From JAMXLO01 sp036494925 (GTDB lineage: Bacteria > Pseudomonadota > Alphaproteobacteria > Acetobacterales > Acetobacteraceae): a stretch of DNA of 17,520 nt. Under the pieces are notes generated by a model, which saw only the letters and a program-made list of their open reading frames with translations, was not told the DNA's origin and did no database searches. How positions within the stretch are numbered: position 1 is the stretch's first letter; each line of letters begins with the position of its first letter. The stretch is taken from NCBI GenBank assembly GCA_036494925.1, contig DASXNR010000250.1:1-17520 (forward strand). Direction: 5' to 3'. This document shows positions 1 through 6,678 of this stretch, piece by piece. The position numbers and the translations under genes were made by a program.

Positions 1-396
1 ATCGCCCGGAGTCACTGGAGCGGGTGCCGGTGCGGGATCGCCCGGAGTGACGGGCGCGGGTGCCGGCGAGGGGTCGGCCGGAGCTGCGGGGACGGGTCGT
101 GTCGTGGGTTCGGTGGGTGTCGCCGGCACGGGTGCCGGCTCCGGGTTGGCCGGTGTCGCAGGCACAGGTGCCGGTACGGGTTCGACGGGGATCGCGGGCG
201 CGGGACCTGGCGTGGGATCAGCCGGTGTTGCGGGCACCGGTGTCGTTGTCGGTTCGGCGGGTGTCGCGGTCACGGGAGCTGCCGCCGGGTCGGCCGGAGA
301 CGCCGGCGAAGATGACCCTCCCGTGTCCGCCGGCGTCGATGATACCGGTGTCGCCGCCGGGTCCGCCGTTGTTGCGGACCCGGGTGCCAACGTGGG
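1..396 (-). repeat. 36-bp tandem repeat, 11 units in register
   Basis: Units of exactly 36 bp begin at 1, 37, 73, 109, 145, 181, 217, 253, 289, 325 and 361, and decay after about 396. Units at 1 and 37 are nearly identical; those at 289 and 361 are most diverged. Each unit is exactly 12 minus-strand codons, with phase kept throughout, as expected for a coding minisatellite that grew by unit duplication. The array continues past the left edge. Confidence 0.88.
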
Positions 397-549
397 ATCC
401 GCCGTCGGCGCTGGAGCGGAATCCGGCTGGAGAGGCAGCGTTGGAACGGGTACCGGGGCCGATACAGGGGCGGGCTCTGAAACCAGCGCGGGGACCGGTG
501 CGGATGTCGAAGCGACGCCGGTGCCGCCGTTCAGGGTTGTGCCGCTCAT
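1..549 (-). CDS. Pro/Ala/Thr-rich 12-residue tandem-repeat protein, N-terminal part (partial)
   Basis: The minus strand is open from an ATG at 549 to the left edge (183 codons, no stop). The start is supported by AGGAG at 562-558, eight bases upstream. The first ~50 residues (beginning MSGTTLNGG) have no hydrophobic signal peptide. From about residue 52 the protein is a run of in-register 12-residue units of approximate consensus P-x-P-A-P-V-P-A-T-P-A-D, 11 units before the edge. Pro recurs at fixed positions and each unit ends in Asp, Glu or Asn, so an extended, PPII-like linker or stalk is likely (inference). The C-terminal domain that would show the function is outside the window. The plus strand is also open here and reads Gly/Ala-rich, but it has no supported start and runs antisense into the cyclase. 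The gene lies 171 bp downstream of the cyclase in the same direction. Function is not recognised; an acidic, signal-less repeat protein exported by a type I system is one possibility. Confidence 0.7.
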   Translation of the reverse strand, partial: MSGTTLNGGTGVASTSAPVPALVSEPAPVSAPVPVPTLPLQPDSAPAPTADPTLAPGSATTADPAATPVSSTPADTGGSSSPASPADPAAAPVTATPAEPTTTPVPATPADPTPGPAPAIPVEPVPAPVPATPANPEPAPVPATPTEPTTRPVPAAPADPSPAPAPVTPGDPAPAPAPVTPGD

Positions 550-557
550 GATAAGTG

Positions 558-562
558 CTCCT
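558..562 (-). promoter_or_regulatory. Shine-Dalgarno deciding the strand of the repeat protein
   Basis: The reverse complement reads AGGAG, followed by eight bases and then ATG at 549. This is the main evidence that the minus strand, not the equally open plus strand, encodes the repeat protein. Confidence 0.7.
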
Positions 563-720
563 GGAAAGGGCCGATGGACCGCAGCGGCTCACCGCCCTGG
601 CATCGAGAAGGATTTCTCGTGCGAAACACGGCCGCGCTGCTGGCCTGAAATAGCCGGGCCTAATCCGCGCCTGATGTGCGAATTCTCACCACGCCGGGGA
701 CTTTCCGCCGCGACGGCAAT

Positions 721-2499
721 TCATCCGTGCGGATGGTCAACCCATTGCGCAAGTTCTACCGCCCGCGCGACGGTTCGCACTGCGATCGGCTGCTCGCGGC
801 CGCGCAGTTCGATGATCTGCCGCGGCAGATCGTCCGCAACTATCCCGGCGCGGTGGCAGACGGCATCGGAAATCACCGCCTCGCATTCGAGTGTCTTGCA
901 GTGCTGCTCCAGACGTGCCGCAACGTTGACCGGATCGCCGAGCGCGGTGAACACAGTCATGCCGCCATAGGTGATCCCACCGACGATAGCCTCGCCGCCG
1001 TGCACGCCGATACCGAACCGGATCGGCTCGATCCATTCCCTGCCAAGGATCTCGTTGAGACCGGCGATGTTCCTGGCGATCCCCGCCACCGCGTTGAGCG
1101 CGCGCCGGCACGCCTCGGCTGCGCCGCAATCCAGACCGAATATGGCAAGCAGACCGTCGCCGAGGAACTGGTTGGGTTGTCCTCCGGCCGCAACGACAGC
1201 GCGGCTGATCTCGTCGACGAAATTGCCGATCGCGAACACCGCGTCGAACGGCAGGCGCCGCAGCGCGAGCTGGGTGGAATCGCGCATGTCGATCATCAGA
1301 ACGGCGACGAACCGTTCCTCGCTGGCACCCAGGGTCGCTTGATCACGCAGCCCGATTGTCGACATGTCGGCGGGCAACAACGGCACGATCGCGGTATCGG
1401 TCACCGGCCGGAGTTGGCACGCGAGGCGAACGAATGGGCCGGCATGGACCCGGTGGAGCACGGCTTGCTCGACTTCGCTCGGTGCGGGCAATTCGCTCTT
1501 GTCGCCAAGCACACGGACCCGGCACGTCGAGCAGCGGGCGCGTCCACCGCAGATACAGGCATGAGGCACCCGCGCCATCAGGCTCGCTTCCAGCACGCTG
1601 AAACCACGCGGCACCCGGACCGTCCTGCCATGCGGATAGAACAGTTGGATCGAACCGTGCAGGCGTTCCCGCAACTTGCGTGCACCGCGCGCGGCGAGAA
1701 CGAGAGCCAGCAGGATCGCCAGTGCAAGCAGTACCTGTTGGTGCAACAGAGCGAGCCAGGCGTTCTCGACGGAGGTCCCGACCTGCCCCGGGGTGAGATT
1801 GATCGCGCGCCATGCAGGGACTGGCGCGGCTTCACCGATTGCCTTGCCGCCCTGGACGAAGCCCAATAGCGCGAGCACCGGCAGCAGAACCGCGAAACCG
1901 AGCAGCGGCGGCGCAATCCGCGGAAAAATTCGTTGCAAGCGGAGCCAGTAATGGATGCCGATGCAGCCATGGATCCAGACCACCGTCAGCAGCGCGACCT
2001 GCACCGCGCCCCATCGCGGCGTGGCCACCCAAAACGAGTAGAGTTCCTGAGCATAGCCCTTTTCGGTGCCGAACAGCGCGTGGTCGACGCGGGTGACGAT
2101 CAGGTGGTGCGCCAACAATGGCGGTATCGACAGACCCAGGATCAGCTGCAGAACTTCGCCTCTGGCCCAGCCGTAATGGCGGCGCTGGTAGAGTGCCCAA
2201 AGACCCAACAGGAAATGCACCGCGAGTGCCAGATAGAGCGCACACGTGCCAAGCAATCCCTGCCAGATGAATTTCTGGACAACAAGGCCAGCCTCCATCG
2301 CGCCGACCGAAATGTTGCCGAGCGCGTGATTGGTAAGATGCGTCCCTACATAGGTGAACAGGGTCAGTCCGCTTACCAGTCTGAGCCGGTTCAGCCCGAT
2401 GGCGTGCAAGGCTTGAACGGCTCTGCGACAAAGGACGCGAACCACCGGATGGCCCTGTATCAAGCTGGTGCACACGACCCTACCGGCGGCAGACCGCAT
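721..2499 (-). CDS. Membrane-bound redox-type adenylate cyclase (cytochrome b-like, [2Fe-2S] ferredoxin and class III cyclase domains)
   Basis: Predicted to make cAMP from ATP at the inner membrane under redox control. Residues are numbered from the upstream GTG at 2559. Six hydrophobic helices (about 60-290) resemble the SdhC/FrdC cytochrome b fold and carry many histidines (H74, H78, H115, H151/H152, H197, H203) that could ligate two hemes. Residues 305-395 are an adrenodoxin-type ferredoxin domain (C337-x5-C343-x2-C346, then C381). Residues 415-600 are a class III cyclase domain with metal aspartates D424 and D468, adenine-side D542, and N545/R549 for the transition state. The usual adenine-specifying Lys before the GD motif is Gln464. 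The architecture matches the rhizobial CyaC type (family knowledge). The ORF could start at GTG 2559 (612 aa), but that codon lies in a 16-bp palindrome only 20 bp from the divergent gene. I prefer ATG 2499 (592 aa), although neither start has a strong ribosome site. Divergent from a Crp-family gene. Confidence 0.88.
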   Translation of the reverse strand: MRSAAGRVVCTSLIQGHPVVRVLCRRAVQALHAIGLNRLRLVSGLTLFTYVGTHLTNHALGNISVGAMEAGLVVQKFIWQGLLGTCALYLALAVHFLLGLWALYQRRHYGWARGEVLQLILGLSIPPLLAHHLIVTRVDHALFGTEKGYAQELYSFWVATPRWGAVQVALLTVVWIHGCIGIHYWLRLQRIFPRIAPPLLGFAVLLPVLALLGFVQGGKAIGEAAPVPAWRAINLTPGQVGTSVENAWLALLHQQVLLALAILLALVLAARGARKLRERLHGSIQLFYPHGRTVRVPRGFSVLEASLMARVPHACICGGRARCSTCRVRVLGDKSELPAPSEVEQAVLHRVHAGPFVRLACQLRPVTDTAIVPLLPADMSTIGLRDQATLGASEERFVAVLMIDMRDSTQLALRRLPFDAVFAIGNFVDEISRAVVAAGGQPNQFLGDGLLAIFGLDCGAAEACRRALNAVAGIARNIAGLNEILGREWIEPIRFGIGVHGGEAIVGGITYGGMTVFTALGDPVNVAARLEQHCKTLECEAVISDAVCHRAGIVADDLPRQIIELRGREQPIAVRTVARAVELAQWVDHPHG

Positions 2500-2545
2500 G
2501 TCAATGCGAGCGCGGCCGTTGACGGTGACGCCACCCGGGCGTAGC

Positions 2546-2561
2546 GGGTGATCGATCACCC
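2546..2561. promoter_or_regulatory. Perfect 16-bp palindrome, candidate operator between cyclase and Crp-like gene
   Basis: GGGTGATCGATCACCC is a perfect 8+8 inverted repeat ending 18 bp before the ATG of the Crp-like gene. Its TGA/TCA half-sites resemble Crp/Fnr sites, but the spacing between them is 4 bp rather than the usual 6. It overlaps the GTG at 2559, which argues for a later cyclase start. Autoregulation by the adjacent regulator is inferred. Confidence 0.45.
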
Positions 2562-2579
2562 AGGCACGAGCACACGAGG

Positions 2580-3278
2580 ATGGATGCGCGTCGTTCCGAT
2601 TCGTTGATCGGCTGCAAGCTGTTCGCTGGAATCGCGCGTGACCGGCTTGGGGCCCTGGAGCGTCAATGCCGGTTCCAACGCGCGCCCCGTGATGGCCTGA
2701 TCGTCAATCATACCGACCCGACGACGGATGTATACTTCGTGCTGCATGGTCGCGTTCGGGTGACGATGTATTCGCGGACTGGACGCGAGGTCATTCTTCG
2801 CGACTTCGGAGCTGGCGATTATTTCGGCGAATTGGCGGCGATCGACGGTCTGAGCCGCACCGCGGCCGTTGTCGCGGTGGTGGAATCGGTGCTGGCAGCG
2901 ATGCCGGCGGCGGTGTTCTGGGATGCGCTGCACGAACACAGGTCGATTGCGGAAGGTGTGCTGAAACGCCTCGCCGGCTTTGTGCGGACCCTGAACGAAC
3001 GAGTACTGGAGTTCAGTACGCTGGGCGTGCGCAACCGCATCCATGCGGAGTTGCTGCGGCTCGCACGAGAGAGCGGCGAGCCGGGCCCGGTCGTGACGAT
3101 AAGCTCGCCGCCGACCCATGCGGAACTTGCCAGCCGGGTCAGCACGCATCGCGAGGCAGTCACGCGCGAGCTCGGCGAGCTGACCCGCCTTGGATTGCTC
3201 GAACGACGTGGCAATGGCCTGGCGATCACCAATCTCGCCGAGTTGGAGCGGCTGGTGCGCGATGTCGGCGAACGCTAG
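2580..3278 (+). CDS. Crp/Fnr-family transcriptional regulator, probably cAMP-responsive
   Basis: A 232-aa protein of normal length for the family. Residues 10-115 form a cyclic-nucleotide-binding beta-roll with the phosphate-binding cassette FGELAAIDGLSRTA at 82-95. E84, R93 and T94 occupy the positions that bind the ribose and phosphate of cAMP in E. coli CRP. A long dimerisation helix follows (about 118-145), then a winged HTH with a recognition region near 178-202. There is no N-terminal or internal cysteine cluster of the FNR type, so oxygen sensing by an Fe-S cluster is unlikely. The gene is divergent from the redox-type adenylate cyclase, and the two probably form a signal-producer/effector pair (inference). 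The ATG at 2580 is preceded at once by GAGG, too close for a normal ribosome site, so the transcript may be near-leaderless or may start slightly elsewhere. The next gene downstream is convergent. Confidence 0.88.
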   Translation: MDARRSDSLIGCKLFAGIARDRLGALERQCRFQRAPRDGLIVNHTDPTTDVYFVLHGRVRVTMYSRTGREVILRDFGAGDYFGELAAIDGLSRTAAVVAVVESVLAAMPAAVFWDALHEHRSIAEGVLKRLAGFVRTLNERVLEFSTLGVRNRIHAELLRLARESGEPGPVVTISSPPTHAELASRVSTHREAVTRELGELTRLGLLERRGNGLAITNLAELERLVRDVGER

Positions 3279-3334
3279 GCCGGTCGGTCAATTCTGCGGG
3301 ATCGGGGTTCGGGGATCGGATCGTTCGATCGGGT

Positions 3335-3416
3335 GATGGGTTTCGCTGCGCTCTACCCATCCTACGTTGGCGAGCACGGGTTGCCGTAGGATGGGTAGAG
3401 CGCAGCGAAACCCATC
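3335..3416. repeat. Dispersed REP-like palindrome, copy 1 (perfect 32-bp arms)
   Basis: The arms at 3335-3366 and 3385-3416 are perfect inverted copies of 32 bp around an 18-bp loop. A second copy with near-identical arms is at 12228-12305. Both sit between genes. The element is open in several frames and gives the spurious peptide pieces MGRAQRNPS and WVERSETH, which from memory recur in misannotated proteobacterial ORFs. It is probably a mobile intergenic repeat (REP/BIME or MITE-like); a role in transcription ending is possible. The rest of 3279-3563 holds no gene I can support. Confidence 0.85.
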
Positions 3417-3528
3417 GAACCAGGTGGTCGGACGAGTTGCCGTTCGGGCCGAGAATGCTCCAGCCCTGCCGCAACCAGCGCATCCGCGTCGGGCAGGTTC
3501 GTTGCTCGGCAGGAAAGGTAGCCGACCC

Positions 3529-3556
3529 TGGCGGCAGGGGATGACCCCTGCCGCCA
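3529..3556 (-). terminator. Strong GC hairpin, possible terminator of the small membrane-protein gene
   Basis: Perfect 12-bp stem (3529-3540 with 3545-3556) and a 4-base loop, eight bases beyond the stop of the minus-strand gene at 3564. No U-tract follows on either strand, so efficient intrinsic termination is uncertain; the hairpin may instead protect the 3' end. Confidence 0.45.
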
Positions 3557-3563
3557 TCGTCAG

Positions 3564-3737
3564 CTAGTAGTAGGCGTGAGGAAACCCGCCGAACAACAGC
3601 AGCAGGACGACGATCAACAGGACCAGACCGAGGCCGCCGCCGTAATGATAGCCACCGTAGTAACCGGACCGGTAGCCGTAGTAGCCGCCACCGCCGAACA
3701 AGACGACGATGACGAGAATCAGCAGAAGGAGGCCCAT
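3564..3737 (-). CDS. Small two-helix membrane protein, DUF3309-like
   Basis: A 57-aa protein. A hydrophobic helix (residues 2-14) is followed by a Gly/Tyr-rich loop (15-36) and a second hydrophobic helix (about 37-50), with a short FPHAYY tail. The pattern of a short hydrophobic start, a Gly/Tyr loop and a GGLGLxLLIxxLLLL block resembles the DUF3309 family of tiny alphaproteobacterial membrane proteins, whose function is not established. The ATG at 3737 is preferred over an upstream in-frame start at 3779 because AAAGG lies seven bases upstream and the hydrophobic domain begins right there. It stands alone between convergent and divergent neighbours, with a hairpin just after its stop. Confidence 0.6.
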   Translation of the reverse strand: MGLLLLILVIVVLFGGGGYYGYRSGYYGGYHYGGGLGLVLLIVVLLLLFGGFPHAYY

Positions 3738-3839
3738 GTGCGTGCCTTTCGCTTGTGACCGGCGCCAGATTGCCAGCAAGCAAGGTCACGACATGGCGCG
3801 ATTGTGGCGCCGCCGCGGTGCCGGAGTAACATAATCGCC

Positions 3840-4832
3840 ATGTTGCAACCAGCCTGGCATCCGGAGCGGCTCGCCGCACGCCTGCCGTTCCTGCGCCGCC
3901 GCGCCTTGCTGACGCAAGCAACCCGCGCGTTCTTTGCCGGACGCGGCTACGCCGAGATCGAGACGCCGTACAGCGTTCCGACCCCGGGCGAGGAGGTCCA
4001 CCTGCGCGCCTTCCGAACCGAACGCGAACATACCGATGGCAGGCGTGAACCGCTCTGGCTGCACACCAGCCCGGAGTTCGCCATGAAGAAGCTGCTGGTC
4101 GCCGGCGCCGGGCCGATCTTCCAGCTCGCGCGCGTGTGGCGAAACGGCGAGGGCAGCGATCTGCACGCGCCAGAGTTCACCATGCTGGAATGGTACTGCC
4201 CGGGCGCCGACATGGCCTCGCTGATCGACGAAACCGCGGCATATCTGCGCGCGGTCCTGCCGCCTGTCGTCTCCTGCCGAGGCGTCACCACGGATCTATC
4301 GCGGATCGAATGTCTCACTGTCGCGGAGGCGTTCGCGCGCTACGCGGACGCCGACGTGCTGGCCACTGCCGACAATGCGCTGGCGCTGGCAAACGCGGCG
4401 CGAACCCGCCTGCGCGAGAACGAAACCTGGGAGGACCTGTTCTTTCGCCTTCTCCTCGAGCGGGTCGAGCCGCGGCTTGGCCGCTCCCATCCCACCTTCC
4501 TAACCCACTGGCCTGCCGCGCAGGCGGCGTTGGCGCGCCGCGATCCCGCCGATCCCCGCGTGGCCGAGCGGTTCGAACTGTTTGTCTGCGGCATCGAACT
4601 GGCCAACGCGTTCGTCGAGCTGACCGATGCCGACGAGCAGCGAGCGCGCTTCCAGGCCGATCGCGCCAGGCGACACGCAATGTCCGGCCCGGACTGGCCG
4701 CTGGATGAGGATCTCCTCGCGGCACTCGCGTTTGGCATGCCGCCGTCCGCCGGCATCGCCCTCGGCTTCGACCGGCTCGCGATGATCGCCGCCGGCGCCA
4801 GCCGCATCGATCAGGTGCAGTGGCTCGGCTGA
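3840..4832 (+). CDS. epmA: EF-P (R)-beta-lysine ligase, EpmA/PoxA/GenX family
   Basis: A 330-aa class II lysyl-tRNA synthetase paralogue made of the catalytic domain only; the N-terminal anticodon-binding domain of LysRS is absent, as in EpmA. By family knowledge it activates (R)-beta-lysine with ATP and attaches it to the conserved Lys of elongation factor P, which helps ribosomes through polyproline stretches. Visible motifs are HTSPEFAMKKLLVAG (75-89), the class II motif 2 region FQLARVWRNGEGS (94-106) running into HAPEFTMLEWY (109-119), and motif 3 near the C terminus (GIALGFDRLAM). The ATG at 3840 is chosen over an in-frame GTG at 3804 because homology begins there; GGAG lies about 13 bases upstream, which is rather far. 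Neither epmB (lysine 2,3-aminomutase) nor efp is in the window. The gene converges on the cupin gene with a 7-bp gap. Confidence 0.9.
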   Translation: MLQPAWHPERLAARLPFLRRRALLTQATRAFFAGRGYAEIETPYSVPTPGEEVHLRAFRTEREHTDGRREPLWLHTSPEFAMKKLLVAGAGPIFQLARVWRNGEGSDLHAPEFTMLEWYCPGADMASLIDETAAYLRAVLPPVVSCRGVTTDLSRIECLTVAEAFARYADADVLATADNALALANAARTRLRENETWEDLFFRLLLERVEPRLGRSHPTFLTHWPAAQAALARRDPADPRVAERFELFVCGIELANAFVELTDADEQRARFQADRARRHAMSGPDWPLDEDLLAALAFGMPPSAGIALGFDRLAMIAAGASRIDQVQWLG

Positions 4833-4839
4833 TCCAGGT

Positions 4840-5607
4840 TCAATGGCGTGTTAGTGCCGGGAATTGAAGGCACAGCGCTTCGGCGCCACCTGCGCCCGCC
4901 ATCATCGCCAGCTCACCGTCCCCGGGCGCGACAAAGACGCAGGAATTCGGCGGCAGGAGCGCCGTTCCGCCGGCTGACGCGGAGCCGGACAGCACGATCC
5001 AGAACTGCCCGCCACTGCTCTGCGGATCGGGGCCGCTGACGCGCGCGCCAGGCGGCAGGCGATAGCGCCACGTTGCCATGCCGTCAGGCGTCTGCTCGAT
5101 CACCGTGGCGCAGGACAGCCGGTCAGTGACCGCCAGTTGCTCGGCCGCGGCAACCGGCATCGGCGCCGCGGTCGCCTCGCGGTGTTGGAAGTTCTGTGCC
5201 CGCGCCGCGCGCAATTGATCGCGTGCGGCCGGCATGTAGCGCGCGCCGGAATCCCACGCGTTGCGCAAGGTGAACCAGGAAATGCCTTCGTCGGCCGCCA
5301 CGATCGGTCCGTACGCGGACCACGCGTCGGTGTAGTGTACCGCCACGGTGCCCACGTCGTGGGTGCCGAGCCGGCCACCGCCCTGCACGATCACCTGGTA
5401 CTGATCAGCCTGGTGGAAATGCGGCTTCGTCACCGCGTGCGGTTCCTTCTCGACCAGGAAGGCCATCGGATACAGCACGCCGGCTTCGGGCGGCGTCTGG
5501 TCCTGCTTCAGCGTGTTGCGGTTCTCGCCGATGAAGGTGGTGTGCCAGCCGTTGCCGGTCTTGCGCCGCGTCTGCCGCACAACCTCGCTGTTCGCTGTCA
5601 GGATCAT
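4840..5607 (-). CDS. Bicupin-like protein of unknown function
   Basis: A 255-aa soluble protein with two beta-barrel halves. The N-terminal cupin shows a motif-1-like HFHQADQYQ (H63, H65), with Gln where the metal-binding Glu usually stands, and H91 in the motif 2 region (VHYTDAWSAYGP). The C-terminal half (about 165-250) has cupin-like strand patterning but no HxH pair, so it is probably structural. Metal binding and an enzymatic role are therefore possible for the first half only. ATG 5607 has a GAGG-containing ribosome site seven bases upstream. It is the last gene of a minus-strand set, 30 bp after the MetE-like methyltransferase, so co-transcription is very likely and a role in the same pathway is inferred. 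The substrate is unknown. Isomerase, dioxygenase or ligand-sensing roles all remain possible. Confidence 0.7.
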   Translation of the reverse strand: MILTANSEVVRQTRRKTGNGWHTTFIGENRNTLKQDQTPPEAGVLYPMAFLVEKEPHAVTKPHFHQADQYQVIVQGGGRLGTHDVGTVAVHYTDAWSAYGPIVAADEGISWFTLRNAWDSGARYMPAARDQLRAARAQNFQHREATAAPMPVAAAEQLAVTDRLSCATVIEQTPDGMATWRYRLPPGARVSGPDPQSSGGQFWIVLSGSASAGGTALLPPNSCVFVAPGDGELAMMAGAGGAEALCLQFPALTRH

Positions 5608-5637
5608 CGTCCCGCCTCGTCTGCTGTTCGATCCAGC

Positions 5638-6660
5638 CTACGCCGCGAACCGCCGCCGCGCCAAGGCGGCACCCGCGCCGAGTGCCATCAGCTTCGCCTC
5701 CGCCACCTCGCGCCGCATCGGCGCCATGCCGCAGTTGGTGCACGGCAACAGCCGTTCCGGCGGCACGAACGACAATGCCGCGGCGATGGTGTCGGCGACC
5801 TCCTCAGGCGTCTCCACGCGATCGGTCGCGACGTCGATCACACCGACCAGCACGTCCTTGCCGGCGAGCAGCCGCATCAGCGCCATCGGCACGCGCGAGT
5901 TGCTGCACTCGAGCGACACCTGGTCGATGCGGCTTCGCGCCAGCACAGGAAATGTCGTCTCATACTGGCGCCACTCCGAACCGAGCGTGCCCTTCCAGTC
6001 GATGTTCGCCCGGATGCCGTAGCCGTAGCAGATATGCACCGCCGTCTTGCACGCGAGCCCCTCGGCCGCGCGTTCCAGCGCCGCCACGCCCCATTCCGTC
6101 ACCGCCTCCATGTAAACGTTGAACGCGGGCTCATCGAACTGGATCACGTCGACGCCGTCTGCTTGCAGCGCGCGCGCCTCCTGATTCAGCAGCGCGGCGA
6201 ATGCCATCGCCAGCGTCACGCGGTCGCCATAGTGCGCATCGGCGATCGTATCGACGATCGTCATCGGCCCAGGCAGGGTGAACTTCAGTTTGCGGGTGGT
6301 GTGCGCCCGGGCCAGGCGCGCCTCGGTCGCATGCACGCGGCCGCGCAGACGCAGCGGGCCGGTGACTGTCGGCACCATAGCCTTGTAGCGGTCGTTGCGA
6401 ATGCCGATCTCGACGCGCCGTCCGAAGTCGATGCCTTCGACGTTCTCCAGGAACCCGTGCACGAAATGCTGGCGCGACTGCTCGCCATCGCAGACAATGT
6501 CGACGCCGGCGTCTTCCTGCTGCTTGATCGCCAGCAGTGTGGCGTCGCGCTTCGCGGCGGCCAGCTCATCGCCGGCAAGCTTCCACGGCGGCCACAGCAT
6601 GTTCGGCTCGGCAAGCCACGGCGGCTTGGGCAGGCTGCCGGCGATCGTGGTCTCGAACAT
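5638..6660 (-). CDS. Single-domain MetE-like methionine synthase, resembling MesD
   Basis: A 340-aa protein equal to the catalytic half of cobalamin-independent methionine synthase; the N-terminal folate-contacting half of ~760-aa MetE is missing. By family it transfers a methyl group to homocysteine thiolate held on zinc. The probable zinc ligands are visible: H209 and C211 (VHICYGYG), E251 (SLECSNSR) and C310 (TNCGMAP), plus the FDEPA motif at 176-180. Compared with MetE, an insertion (about 213-236, containing WKGTLGSEWRQYE) lies between the second and third ligands. From memory this matches the MesD group of folate-independent synthases in aerobic bacteria. MesD was described with a partner, MesX (DUF1852), which is not seen here. 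The start is set at ATG 6660, with GAGG eight bases upstream; an in-frame start at 6687 lies inside a palindromic repeat. It sits between the hydroxy-acid dehydrogenase and the cupin, in the same direction. Confidence 0.85.
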   Translation of the reverse strand: MFETTIAGSLPKPPWLAEPNMLWPPWKLAGDELAAAKRDATLLAIKQQEDAGVDIVCDGEQSRQHFVHGFLENVEGIDFGRRVEIGIRNDRYKAMVPTVTGPLRLRGRVHATEARLARAHTTRKLKFTLPGPMTIVDTIADAHYGDRVTLAMAFAALLNQEARALQADGVDVIQFDEPAFNVYMEAVTEWGVAALERAAEGLACKTAVHICYGYGIRANIDWKGTLGSEWRQYETTFPVLARSRIDQVSLECSNSRVPMALMRLLAGKDVLVGVIDVATDRVETPEEVADTIAAALSFVPPERLLPCTNCGMAPMRREVAEAKLMALGAGAALARRRFAA

Positions 6661-6678
6661 GGCGTTGGCCTCAAGAAT

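Noticed and set aside
604..619. Small hairpin downstream of the cyclase (6-bp stem, 4-base loop)
   Set aside because: No U-tract on the minus strand and a short stem; not convincing as a terminator.
47..970. Gly/Ala-rich plus-strand ORF resembling a PE-PGRS-like protein
   Set aside because: It mirrors the Pro-rich repeat on the minus strand, has no supported start and runs antisense into the cyclase. The minus strand has a well-placed ribosome site.
676..1869. 397-codon plus-strand ORF
   Set aside because: Antisense shadow of the cyclase, which has clear conserved domains.
3226..3921. 231-codon minus-strand ORF
   Set aside because: It crosses the palindromic repeat and the small membrane-protein gene in the wrong frame.
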